The notes beneath the pieces are model-generated. The model ran no database searches and had not been told where the DNA came from. It worked only from the letters and a program-made list of their open reading frames with translations. The translations under genes and the position numbers were made by a program. Of a stretch of DNA of 64,000 bases, positions 1 to 7,752 are shown piece by piece (position 1 is the stretch's first letter; every line of letters starts with the position of its first letter). Source of the DNA: Verrucomicrobiota bacterium (GTDB lineage: Bacteria > Verrucomicrobiota > Verrucomicrobiia > Opitutales > Opitutaceae); contig JAQGON010000016.1 in the NCBI GenBank assembly GCA_028293565.1, positions 1-64,000 on the forward strand. The letters are read 5' to 3'.

Positions 1-32
1 TAGCTCAACTGGATAGAGCAGCGGTTTCCTAA
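1..32 (+). pseudogene. tRNA-Arg(CCT) 5'-half fragment (att copy)
   Basis: These 32 bases match tRNA positions 8 to 38 of the intact gene at 2338-2413 without mismatch: the D arm, the 5' side of the anticodon stem and the loop through CCTAA. The sequence diverges at base 33, so no 3' half exists and no tRNA can form from it. It is read as the left attachment copy left by site-specific integration. The acceptor 5' strand would lie upstream of the window. Confidence 0.75.
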
Positions 33-157
33 TTTGAACAGGCACTTTGGCCTGAATCCTCTGCAATCATACAGGGTCGAGTTTCACTCGTAGATTCCCA
101 GTTTTCTGGAACCGCGCCTCACCTGGAGTCCTCCAGAAACGGCCTAAATTTTGGCAC

Positions 158-178
158 CGGGTTACTAAAACGGGTTAC
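158..178 (+). repeat. Paired CGGGTTAC words near the left element end
   Basis: CGGGTTAC occurs at 158-165 and again at 171-178, 13 bp apart. A third copy lies at 2274-2281 between the recombinase gene and the tRNA. The copies at 171 and 2274 share the longer block AAAACGGGTTACA. Short direct repeats near both ends of an integrated element are typical of recombinase arm-binding sites; that role is inferred. The rest of 33-228 shows no gene. Confidence 0.4.
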
Positions 179-228
179 ATTTCCGTCATTCAAAATGAAC
201 CACGGCGGCGGGTGCCGTTGATTTAAAC

Positions 229-735
229 CTACTGGTTAGCTCTTCCTCTTCTCTCTTCGATCTTCTTTCCGTGAGCAAGGAAACGGTCTTTCAAATACTG
301 AATCACTTCTTCTGTAACTTGCTCAGTTGGCAACGTGAGGACACCTGAACGAGGAAACATTAGTAATGTATCGAATTCCGTGATGGTGAGCCGCCCGAAA
401 GCATCCCAAGTCAACTTCGAGCTTCCGATGACGGAGGATGTCTCCACGGCCTCATTGGTTAATGAGTAAACGACCGGAGCCTCGCCCTGTCGTCGCATCC
501 AATCACCTATCAGCCTCAATTGGTGGATCCAAATAAACCCAAAGAGTGCAGTGCCGAGCCCTGCTATCGAGAACCCAAAAATCGCGTAGGAGCGAAACTC
601 AGGATCGCCGTAACCTAAGAAAGAACCGACGAGAACGGCTATGTATGCGATAGCCAGCTTCCAAGCGTCATAAAAAATGCGACGTGCCAGAGACTTCTTC
701 AAGAAAGCGGCAGACAAATGAACCGAGAATTTCAT
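229..735 (-). CDS. YcxB-like two-helix membrane protein
   Basis: Protein of 168 residues with two hydrophobic segments, about 27-45 and 50-72, followed by a soluble C-terminal domain of about 90 residues. The pattern of the second half (a conserved-looking VVYSLTNEAVE strand, then W-x-x-F and a LLMFPRSGVLTLP strand) resembles the YcxB-like domain found after two helices in small inner-membrane proteins of unknown role. The ATG at 735 is preferred over the GTG one codon upstream. A GGAA sits about 8 nt before the start. Base composition is less GC-rich than the chromosome further right, which suits cargo of the integrated element. It is the only gene besides the recombinase in the element. No function can be assigned. 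Confidence 0.6.
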   Translation of the reverse strand: MKFSVHLSAAFLKKSLARRIFYDAWKLAIAYIAVLVGSFLGYGDPEFRSYAIFGFSIAGLGTALFGFIWIHQLRLIGDWMRRQGEAPVVYSLTNEAVETSSVIGSSKLTWDAFGRLTITEFDTLLMFPRSGVLTLPTEQVTEEVIQYLKDRFLAHGKKIEERRGRANQ

Positions 736-1109
736 CACATTTCCGGCTAGTGTTTAATGAAGTAGCAATGCTTGCACGCCAAAATCCGGTTATCGCCGAG
801 ACGTTCGAAATCCTACTTCCGAGAATTACCAGTTACTGACAGTAGTAACAAGGAAAGGGGGCCGGGCCGGGCCACGCTGCGCGCGGCTCCGGCCTGCCCT
901 CCCTGTCTCTTGTCATTATTGGCATACCTCCTCCTAGTGTGCTCTGTAAGCAGGCCTACGCTCGCAAGTGCTGACGTCTCCTTGAGTTCACACATTTCTT
1001 CAAATCGCTTTTGAAAGGCGTGGTTGGGTTTTTAGGCGACGTTGAGTTGAGTCGCCGGAGCTCCACGCGCCGATCCCTACGGCGCTTTGCCACGGCGCTC
1101 CGCGCCTAT
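736..1109. other. Gene-poor gap inside the element
   Basis: No convincing gene. A short open frame on the plus strand (772-1014) has no homology that I recognise, no ribosome site, and proline/arginine-rich composition typical of chance frames. Two overlapping GC-rich inverted words (GGCGC/GCGCC) lie at about 1067-1107, just past the end of the recombinase gene. Confidence 0.4.
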
Positions 1110-1130
1110 CTGGGGTTGATCCAACCCCAG
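1110..1130 (-). terminator. Hairpin downstream of the recombinase gene
   Basis: A perfect 9-bp inverted repeat, CTGGGGTTG and CAACCCCAG, with a 3-nt loop lies 7 bases past the recombinase stop codon. There is no U-run on the minus strand, so it is a terminator-like or RNA-end-protecting hairpin rather than a textbook intrinsic terminator. Confidence 0.45.
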
Positions 1131-1136
1131 CCCCAT

Positions 1137-2249
1137 TTAAACGGTTGGCGGGGCCTCAGCGTGCGCGGAAAAGGTCATCCGCTTTGCCATCTCGGAGGAA
1201 TGGGTGTCGCGCAGGTGCCCGTAGGTCTTGGCCACCAGGAGACCGCCATCCTTGTGCCCGACCCATGCCGCTATGGTCTTGAAGTCGATACCGGCCTCAA
1301 TGGCGTTGCTGACGAAGTAGTGACGCATGCAGTGATGCGTGAAGCGGGGCAGCGAGGCCCGCTCGCAGGTGTTCTCAATCGCCTTCTTGGCTGTGCCGAT
1401 GGCAATGATCCTGTCCGCAGCCAGAGGGTTTTTCGTGGCCTGCAATTTCCGGAGAAACTGGTTGAGCGAGGGAAACAGCGGGACGACGCGTGCCTCGTGG
1501 TTCTTGGTTCCGAGTTCGCCTCCCGTTACGACGAAGCGTTCGCGGTCAAAATCTACGTCGCCCCACAAGATCGAAGTGGCCTCTGCCAAGCGCATGCCGG
1601 AATAGGCCAGCAGTTCGACGAGGTTGGCGGCTTCGTGATAGCGCTCATCCAATCCACGGAGCTTGGACACGAGCTTCTGAAATTCATCCTTCGAGGGGAT
1701 GACGACGCTGGATCTTCCCAGCTTCCGACGGCGCAACACCAGCGCCGGATTGTCCAACAACAGTCCTTCACGTTTGGCGAAGTTCAGGACGGCAATGATC
1801 GTGTCCCGTTCGTTGTTGTAGGTGGATGCGGCAATGTCTGTGCCGCGTGTGGTGGCCCACTGTTCGCAGTGGGTTGCCGTGATATTGCGGACCGGAGTGG
1901 GGCCCAGGTGTGGGAGCAGTTGGTCAATGCTGGTTGCCCGGCGACGTGCGGACGACTCTTTGAGCTGCGGGGTGATGGATGTGAGCCAGTGCTTAGCGAC
2001 CTCAGTGAACGTCAAGTTGCTGCGGGATTTCGTGTGATCCAAGCGCCCAACTTTCTGGCGAAATTCCGACAGGGTCCGCTCTGCCAATTTGCGGTCCGTG
2101 GTCCTGAGCGAGCGGCGATACTGCTTGCCCGCTCTTTTCACCAAGCCGTAATACTTCCCCGATGACGAATGACGGTAAAGGCATTCTGCCACCTTCTGAA
2201 ACGCGCCCGGTCTCGGCGTTTTGGCGGCTGATTTTGGCTGCTTCGACAT
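1137..2249 (-). CDS. Tyrosine recombinase/integrase
   Basis: Protein of 370 residues. It cuts and rejoins DNA at the attachment site through a covalent phosphotyrosine. An N-terminal arm-binding region (about 1-75), a SAM-like core-binding domain (about 80-165) and a catalytic domain (about 185-360) are visible. The catalytic set is complete: R220 in SGMRLAEA, H306-x-x-R309 in HHCMRH, H332 in WVGHKDGG and the nucleophile Y343 in KTYGHLRD. The start lies 88 bp from the tRNA-Arg and the gene reads away from it, as expected for an element integrated in that tRNA. CGGGTTAC words near both element ends may be its arm sites. All motifs are intact, so it may be active; this is inference. Confidence 0.93.
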   Translation of the reverse strand: MSKQPKSAAKTPRPGAFQKVAECLYRHSSSGKYYGLVKRAGKQYRRSLRTTDRKLAERTLSEFRQKVGRLDHTKSRSNLTFTEVAKHWLTSITPQLKESSARRRATSIDQLLPHLGPTPVRNITATHCEQWATTRGTDIAASTYNNERDTIIAVLNFAKREGLLLDNPALVLRRRKLGRSSVVIPSKDEFQKLVSKLRGLDERYHEAANLVELLAYSGMRLAEATSILWGDVDFDRERFVVTGGELGTKNHEARVVPLFPSLNQFLRKLQATKNPLAADRIIAIGTAKKAIENTCERASLPRFTHHCMRHYFVSNAIEAGIDFKTIAAWVGHKDGGLLVAKTYGHLRDTHSSEMAKRMTFSAHAEAPPTV

Positions 2250-2273
2250 GCCAAAAGGGTAGGGTGATAAAAA

Positions 2274-2281
2274 CGGGTTAC
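2274..2281 (+). repeat. CGGGTTAC word between int and tRNA
   Basis: Third copy of the word found twice at the left end (158 and 171). It lies between the recombinase start and the tRNA, the expected place for an arm-type recombinase site near the right attachment site. It could equally be part of the recombinase promoter. Confidence 0.35.
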
Positions 2282-2337
2282 AATTCTAATAATTGGCCCG
2301 ATATATTATCTCAGAAGTCATTTGTAATAAGTATTTA

Positions 2338-2413
2338 GTCCCCGTAGCTCAACTGGATAGAGCAGCGGTTTCCTAAACCGTAGATCCCGGTTCAAGTCCG
2401 GGCAGGGGCACCA
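2338..2413 (+). tRNA. tRNA-Arg (anticodon CCT)
   Basis: The full cloverleaf folds: acceptor GTCCCCG pairing with CAGGGGC (one C-A mismatch at 6-67 and a U-G pair), D stem GCTC/GAGC, anticodon stem GCGGT/ACCGT with loop TTCCTAA (anticodon CCT), T arm CCCGG-TTCAAGT-CCGGG, discriminator A at 2410 and an encoded CCA at 2411-2413. It reads AGG codons. The 5' half through base 2376 is duplicated at 1-32, so the gene is the integration target. Its present upstream sequence belongs to the element, so its promoter may be element-derived. Confidence 0.95.
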
Positions 2414-2447
2414 GCTTTCCACTGGGACTCCGGCGATCGTAATGGCC

Positions 2448-2487
2448 GGCTCGCATCGCCAGCGCATTGAGGGCAATGCGCGCCACC
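2448..2487 (-). repeat. Half copy of the 90-bp palindromic repeat
   Basis: Contains the hairpin GCGCATTG-AGGG-CAATGCGC (2462-2481) with the flanks GCTCGCATCGCCA and GCCAC. It is the inverted half of the family whose full units lie at 22452-22541 and 46529-46618. It sits between the tRNA and the end of the next gene. Confidence 0.6.
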
Positions 2488-2510
2488 TGCGGAGCTTCAA
2501 ATTGCCGGGC

Positions 2511-4424
2511 TTAGCCCTTGGCGGCGCAATCGCTGGTCAGGATCCGGTGCAGGGTGACGAGCAGGGCCTCGACGGTGAAGGGCTTTTGAATCACGGCGGC
2601 GAACTCCGCGTTCGAGTCGTGCTGCGAACCTTGGGTGCCAAGGCCGCTCATCGCCAGGATTCTCAGGCCCGGATGCGAGCGGTGGAGGACGTGGGCCAGC
2701 CCCGCCCCATCGAGGTGGGGCATGATGATGTCCGAGATCACCACCCGAATCTCCGCGCTGTGCTTCGCAAACAAGCCGATCGCGGCCACGCCGTCGCTGC
2801 ACGTGATCGCGCGATAGCCGTGCTGCGTCAGGATGGCGGCGGCCACGTCGCGGACGTCGGCCTCGTCGTCGACCACCATGATCAGTTCGCCGTGCCCGCC
2901 GGGCGGCGCCGGCGCAGCCGGCGCGGGACCCTTGTCGTCCGCCAGCCGGTCCGCGGGAAGGAAAACGCGAAACGTCGTGCCGTGCCCCACGCGGCTCTCG
3001 ACCGTGACAAATCCGCCGTGCGCCGCCGCGATGCCGCGGACGGTCGAGAGGCCGAGGCCCGTGCCCTTGCCTTCGCTCTTCGTCGTGAAAAACGGCTCCC
3101 AGATCCGCGCGAGCACCTCCGGCGTCATCCCGGTCCCGGTATCGCCCACCTCGAGCATCAGGAACGCGCCGGCACGCGCGCCCTCGATCGCGGCCGCCTC
3201 GCGCTGATCGAGCAGGAGATTCTCCCCGCGCAGGCGCAGCGTGCCGCCCTGGGGCAGCATCGCGTCCCGCGCGTTGACCGCGAGATTGATGAGGATCTGG
3301 TGAATCTGGGTCGGGTTGGCCTGGATCGGCCAGAGGCGGTCCGGCACGTCTTCGTCGACGACGATCGACTTCAGGAAGCTCGCCTGAATGACGTCGATGA
3401 CGTCGCGGAGCAGGTGCTTCACCTGCGTGGTGCGCAATCCGCCGCCGGCCCCGTGCGCGAAGCTGAGGATCTGCCGCACCAGCGCGGAGCCGCGCCCCGC
3501 GCTCTTCTCGAGGATGTCGAGCACGTGCACGTCTTCCGACGCGATCGCGCAGTGGCGCAGCAGCGTCGCGGACATGAGCACCGGGGCGAGAATGTTGTTG
3601 AGATCGTGGGCGATGCCGGCCGCGAGCAGCCCGAGGCTTTCCAGCCGCTGCGCGCGGAGGAACTGCTCCTCCAGCTGTTTCTTTTCGGTGATGTCGGTGG
3701 CGATGCTCAGGCGCGCGCTGGGCTGGCCGGCGTCGTCGCGGACCAGGGTCATGCGGAAATCGATGACGATGTTCCGGCCGTCCCGCGTGGTGATGCTGAG
3801 CTCCCGCTTCCATTCGCCCGTCTCCAGCGTGGCCTCGCGGGCGACGCGGGCGTGCTCGAGCTCGTTGCGTAACAATATTTCCCCGGAAGGACGCCCCAGG
3901 GCGTCGGCGGCGCTGACCCCGTACAGGCGCGCGGCGCCGTTGTTCCAGAGGGTGATGTTGCCGGCCATGTCGCTGACGACGATGGCCTCGGTGGCGCGCT
4001 CGATGATGCCGCCGAGCTCGACGAGCCGGCGCTCGTTTTCCTTGCGGCGGCGGCGCTGCGCGAAGTCGTCGAGCGCGCGGCGGATGACGACCGCCAGGCG
4101 CGCCATGTTGTCCTTCAGGACATAGTCGTAGGCCCCGGCGCGGACGGCGGCGATGGCGCGCTCCTCGCCGATCGAGCCGGACAGGAAGATGAAGGGGATG
4201 CCGCCCGCGCGCGACCGGACGAGTTCAAGCGCTTCGAGTCCGCCGAAGGTGGGAAGCGAAAAATCCGAGATGATCAGGTCGGGCGCAGGGACGGCCGCGA
4301 GCCCGGCGAGGAACGGTTTGAGGGAGTCGACGAGCGTGATCGAACAATCGGGGAACTCCTCCGCGAGGACATGGCGGACGAGCTCGGCGTCGGCGGGATT
4401 GTCTTCGAGGTGGAGGATTTTCAT
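2511..4424 (-). CDS. Receiver-PAS-histidine kinase-receiver hybrid sensor
   Basis: Protein of 637 residues, cytoplasmic by sequence (no membrane segment). Domains in order: receiver (1-120, phospho-acceptor D54 in SDFSLP), PAS (about 138-250), dimerisation/phosphoacceptor domain (H273 in GIAHDLNN), HATPase (about 365-485, N box NLAVNARDAM, G boxes DTGTGM and GKGTGLGLS) and a C-terminal receiver (about 515-637, D in SDIIMP). The open frame extends upstream to 4589, but MKILHLEDN at 4424 is a normal receiver start with an AGGA about 8 nt before it. It resembles the two kinases at 26802-28724 and 29129-31123. The phosphate may pass between its own two receivers. The input signal is unknown. Confidence 0.85.
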   Translation of the reverse strand: MKILHLEDNPADAELVRHVLAEEFPDCSITLVDSLKPFLAGLAAVPAPDLIISDFSLPTFGGLEALELVRSRAGGIPFIFLSGSIGEERAIAAVRAGAYDYVLKDNMARLAVVIRRALDDFAQRRRRKENERRLVELGGIIERATEAIVVSDMAGNITLWNNGAARLYGVSAADALGRPSGEILLRNELEHARVAREATLETGEWKRELSITTRDGRNIVIDFRMTLVRDDAGQPSARLSIATDITEKKQLEEQFLRAQRLESLGLLAAGIAHDLNNILAPVLMSATLLRHCAIASEDVHVLDILEKSAGRGSALVRQILSFAHGAGGGLRTTQVKHLLRDVIDVIQASFLKSIVVDEDVPDRLWPIQANPTQIHQILINLAVNARDAMLPQGGTLRLRGENLLLDQREAAAIEGARAGAFLMLEVGDTGTGMTPEVLARIWEPFFTTKSEGKGTGLGLSTVRGIAAAHGGFVTVESRVGHGTTFRVFLPADRLADDKGPAPAAPAPPGGHGELIMVVDDEADVRDVAAAILTQHGYRAITCSDGVAAIGLFAKHSAEIRVVISDIIMPHLDGAGLAHVLHRSHPGLRILAMSGLGTQGSQHDSNAEFAAVIQKPFTVEALLVTLHRILTSDCAAKG

Positions 4425-4658
4425 TAGAGTCCTGCCGAAGCGTCGTCGATCGACGTTCCCCGTGCGGGCAATCCACACCCAGCGGCCATGCGGCAGCCCG
4501 AAGAGAGCTGCTGCTGATGGCGTAGAACTTCGCCGCGGAGTGTCGCTTAACCCGGCCCGGGGATTGGGCAGAGCATTGACTCCGGCCATTCTACACGAGG
4601 CGCGAAGGCGTGGGAATCAGAGGGGCGCCAATTCGGACCTCGGAGTTTGTCCTAGGTC

Positions 4659-5306
4659 CTACCCGCCATCGAGCCCGTGATCCTGCGCGTAGCGCATGAG
4701 CTGGGCGTTGTTCTTCATCCCGAGTTTCCGCAGGATGATGCCCCGGTAGGTGCTCACGGTCTTGACGCTCAGGCTGAGCAGCACCGCCACCTCGCCGACG
4801 GCGCGGCCTTCGGCCATCAGCCGCAGGACCTGGTCCTCGCGGTCGGAGAGCGCGGCATGCAGCGGCTGGCCCATCGGCTGCTTCACGGCGCTGACGAGCT
4901 GCTCCGCCACCTTCGGGCTGATGTACTGCCCTCCGGTCAGCACCTGCTGGATCGCCTCCACCAGGATCTTCGCGGCCAGGTTCTTGTTGAGGTAGCCGTT
5001 GGCGCCGGCGCGGATCACGCGCAGGGCAAACTGCTCCTCGGGATACATGCTCAGGACCAGCACCGGCAGACGGGGGAACTCCGCCTTGATCTCCTTCAGC
5101 ACCTCCATCCCGCTCCGCCCGCCGAGCTTCAGGTCGAGAATCACGATGTCCCACGGTTCCCGCCGCACCGCGGCGATGGCTTCCTCCGCGTTGGAGACCT
5201 CGCCGACGCGGTGCGCGTTTCCCGGATCGAGCAGGATGCGCTTGAGGCCCTCACGAATCAATTCGTGATCGTCGCAGATCAGGACCTTGAGGCTCCGCGT
5301 GTTCAT
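4659..5306 (-). CDS. NarL/FixJ-type response regulator
   Basis: Protein of 215 residues with a receiver domain (1-125, D58 in VILDLKLGG, acidic pair near residue 12) and a LuxR-type helix-turn-helix at the C-terminus (about 150-210, LSDREDQVLRLMAEG ... LSVKTVSTYRGIILRKLGM). Its start overlaps the stop of the kinase gene by 4 nt, so the two form one coupled operon with the kinase first. It should bind DNA after phosphorylation by that kinase. Targets are not visible; an autoregulatory site cannot be picked out by eye. Confidence 0.92.
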   Translation of the reverse strand: MNTRSLKVLICDDHELIREGLKRILLDPGNAHRVGEVSNAEEAIAAVRREPWDIVILDLKLGGRSGMEVLKEIKAEFPRLPVLVLSMYPEEQFALRVIRAGANGYLNKNLAAKILVEAIQQVLTGGQYISPKVAEQLVSAVKQPMGQPLHAALSDREDQVLRLMAEGRAVGEVAVLLSLSVKTVSTYRGIILRKLGMKNNAQLMRYAQDHGLDGG

Positions 5307-7618
5307 GCGGGCGCTCCATGCAGGCTCCGGCGCGGAATTCTGACGAGCACTTGGGTGCCTTCGCCGGTCTCGCCCGTGATCGTCACGTCGCCGCCGACGA
5401 GCTGCGCGCGCTCGCGCATGCCCAGCAGGCCGATGGCTCCGTGGTCGTTCAACTCCGCCGCCGTGATGCCGCGGCCGTTGTCGTGGACCTTCAGCGCCAC
5501 GCGATCCGCACCTGCCTGGAGGCTGACCTCCACTTGGGTGGCGCTGGCGTGGCGCACGACATTGGTCAGGGCTTCCTGGAGGATGCGAAAGACCGCCGTG
5601 CCCTGGGCGTCGGACAAATCCGTGATCTCATCGAGGCGCGTGACGTTGCAGCAAATGCCGGAGCGCCGGGCGAATTCCTTCAGCTGCCAGTCGATCGCCG
5701 CGGTCAGCCCGAGCACATCGAGCTGGCCGAGACGAAGTTCGCCCGCGAGTTCCTGCACGACTCCGACGGTGTGGTCCACGACGGAGTGCATCCGTTTGAT
5801 CTGCTCGCGCTGATCCGGCGTGACGCCGGCCAGGTTCGCCTCGAAATGGGCGAGTTCCATGTTGAGGGCGGTCAGCCTCTGCCCGAGCTCGTCGTGCAGC
5901 TCCCGCGCGATTCGTTTCGCCTCATCCTCCCGGGCGGTATGCAGCCGCCCCACGAGTGAGTGCAGTTGCTGCTCACTGCGCCGCAGGGCCTCGTTAGCTT
6001 GCTTTCGATCCTCGATATCGAAGCTCGATCCAAACCATTTGACGATGTTCCCGGCCTCGTCGCGCAGCGGTGCGGTGCGGACCAGGAACCAGCGGTAGCT
6101 GCCGTCAGCTCCGCGGAGGCGCATTTCGTCCTCGCCCAGTTTGCCGCGCGACATGTCGGCGGTCCATTTTTCGAGGGCCCCGGGCAGGTCTTCCGGATGG
6201 ACCACGCCCGTGGGATTTTCGATTTCCTGCTCCAGGGAAAGGCCCGTGTAGTCCAGCCATCGCTGGTTGACGAAATCGACGGCGCCGTCCGGCCGGACGC
6301 TCCAGGCCATCGTGGGAATGGTGTCGATGATCACGCGAACGTGGTCCTCGGCCTTTTTCACGGCTTCGGCGGCCAGCTTCCGCTCGGTGATGTCCTCGGC
6401 GATTCCCGCAGTGCGATAGGCGTGCGCCGCTTCGTTCTTGATCGGGAATCCGCGATCGCGGATCCAGCGAATGGAGCCGTCCGGTCTCACCACCCGGTAC
6501 TCCAGCTCGAAGCCGACCGCGCGATCGTGCTCGAGCGCCCCGATGACCCGAGGGCGGTCTTCAGGGTGAATGGCCGCGATGAAGGATCGCGAATCCCGGT
6601 ACACGCTCTCGCGGGAGCGTCCCCAGACCTCCTCGTACGCGGGGCTGACATACAGGACCTTGTCCAAATCGACCGTGGTCAGCCAAAAGACCTCACGGAT
6701 ATTTTCGGCGATTTGCCGGAAGCGCTGTTCGCTCTCCGCCAGCGCCGCCGTCCGCAGCAGCACCTTTTTCCGGAGGGTGCGATTCCACCCGGCCAGAACC
6801 GAGATGAGCAGCAATCCCGCCGCGGCCGCATAGCTGACATACGAGAGATAACGCCGGGTCCGGTCGATGGCGCGGCCAAACCATTTTTCATCGATTCGCT
6901 TCAGCTCGGCGGGATCGATGGCCGCGAATCCCCCGGTCACGGTGCGCAGCAGCGCGGCATCGCCCCGGCGCACGGCGCGCTTGAGTTCGTCCTGGAAAAC
7001 CGGCGCGGACCGCCGGAATTCGGGTTCGATGCCCTCCTTGTTCAACAGGTAGATGGCCGACGGGGCATCTGCGATGAAGACGCCGATGTGATGCTGCTTC
7101 GCCGCGGCGACGATGGCGTCGTTGTTTTGAAACGGGATGATGCTCATCACCCCGTTCGCCGTGAGCTGTTCGATATGTTGATCCCCCGTCTTGACGCCGA
7201 CCGAAAAGCCTTTGAGCGACGCGAGGTCGACGATGCCGGAAATATCGTTCCGGAAGAAGATGGGCGTTTTGATCGTGGCGTAGGACGGCGTGAAATCGAA
7301 ATAGCTCCGGCGCTCGGCGGTCTCGACGATGTTGTCGATGACATCGAACTCGCCTTCGCGCATCCGGCGCAACGCATCGCCCCAGGCCATCGCGTGGAGC
7401 TCAACGCCGACGCCCGTCTTTTTTTCCCACGCCCGCCATTGATCGACCAGGACGCCCTGCAACTCGCCGGTCGCGGATCGAAACGAATAGGGGGCGTAGG
7501 CGTCGTCCAGCACCACCCGGATGATCCGCGGCGTCTCCGTCGAGCCCGTCGACGTGGCGCCCGGCGAGGCCGATGCCAGCATCAGCGAGGCAAGAAGGAC
7601 GCGCGCGCGCGCGTTCAT
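5303..7618 (-). CDS. NarX-like sensor kinase with periplasmic solute-binding domain
   Basis: Protein of 771 residues from the ATG at 7618; a TTG at 7651 in the same frame would only add 11 residues before the signal sequence. Order: signal peptide (1-22), bacterial solute-binding family 3 domain (about 30-250, a periplasmic amino-acid/small-ligand fold), one membrane segment (about 259-279), PAS (about 295-412), PAS (about 425-540), a HisKA_3 dimerisation domain with H575 in ARELHDELGQ and an HATPase (about 665-765). Family 3 domains usually bind amino acids or cyclic compounds, so an extracytoplasmic metabolite is the likely signal; which one is unknown. Partner: the regulator at 4659-5306, coupled by ATGA. 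Confidence 0.88.
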   Translation of the reverse strand: MNARARVLLASLMLASASPGATSTGSTETPRIIRVVLDDAYAPYSFRSATGELQGVLVDQWRAWEKKTGVGVELHAMAWGDALRRMREGEFDVIDNIVETAERRSYFDFTPSYATIKTPIFFRNDISGIVDLASLKGFSVGVKTGDQHIEQLTANGVMSIIPFQNNDAIVAAAKQHHIGVFIADAPSAIYLLNKEGIEPEFRRSAPVFQDELKRAVRRGDAALLRTVTGGFAAIDPAELKRIDEKWFGRAIDRTRRYLSYVSYAAAAGLLLISVLAGWNRTLRKKVLLRTAALAESEQRFRQIAENIREVFWLTTVDLDKVLYVSPAYEEVWGRSRESVYRDSRSFIAAIHPEDRPRVIGALEHDRAVGFELEYRVVRPDGSIRWIRDRGFPIKNEAAHAYRTAGIAEDITERKLAAEAVKKAEDHVRVIIDTIPTMAWSVRPDGAVDFVNQRWLDYTGLSLEQEIENPTGVVHPEDLPGALEKWTADMSRGKLGEDEMRLRGADGSYRWFLVRTAPLRDEAGNIVKWFGSSFDIEDRKQANEALRRSEQQLHSLVGRLHTAREDEAKRIARELHDELGQRLTALNMELAHFEANLAGVTPDQREQIKRMHSVVDHTVGVVQELAGELRLGQLDVLGLTAAIDWQLKEFARRSGICCNVTRLDEITDLSDAQGTAVFRILQEALTNVVRHASATQVEVSLQAGADRVALKVHDNGRGITAAELNDHGAIGLLGMRERAQLVGGDVTITGETGEGTQVLVRIPRRSLHGAPA

Positions 7619-7693
7619 GCGATTTCGGCTCTCATCGATTCGATTCTGCAAAGCGATGCGCTGAAATCGACACTAAGATTTGAAATCGTGTAG

Positions 7694-7712
7694 CACGGGT
7701 CTCCGACCCGTG
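7694..7712. repeat. CACGGGTCTCCGACCCGTG inverted repeat
   Basis: A 19-bp interrupted palindrome (CACGGGTC, TCC, GACCCGTG) lies in the gap upstream of the sensor kinase. Its exact reverse complement is at 7771-7789, inside the 3' end of the DUF72 gene. It is likely a dispersed repeat word; a regulatory role is possible but unproven. Confidence 0.5.
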
Positions 7713-7752
7713 TGGGCGGACTCTGCCAACGGAGAACGTCGAGCACACCCGT

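Larger units (their letters stand above)
1..2376. mobile_element. Minimal integrated element at tRNA-Arg(CCT)
   Basis: Bases 1-32 are identical to bases 2345-2376, which lie inside the complete tRNA-Arg; identity stops at the end of the anticodon loop. Between the two copies lie a tyrosine recombinase reading away from the tRNA and one small membrane protein gene. This is the usual arrangement of an island with int next to the intact tRNA. The duplicated part is the tRNA 5' half, so the element appears to have supplied a new 5' half to the gene. The left border sits at the window edge, so the true left limit and any upstream element are not visible. Mobility today is inference. Confidence 0.7.

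Noticed and set aside
772-1014. Small plus-strand open frame in the element
   Set aside because: No ribosome site, no family likeness, and Pro/Arg-rich sequence expected by chance in GC-rich DNA.
2442-3872. Long plus-strand open frame opposite the first hybrid kinase
   Set aside because: Mirror of the kinase gene in the opposite strand; no motifs and Arg-rich composition.
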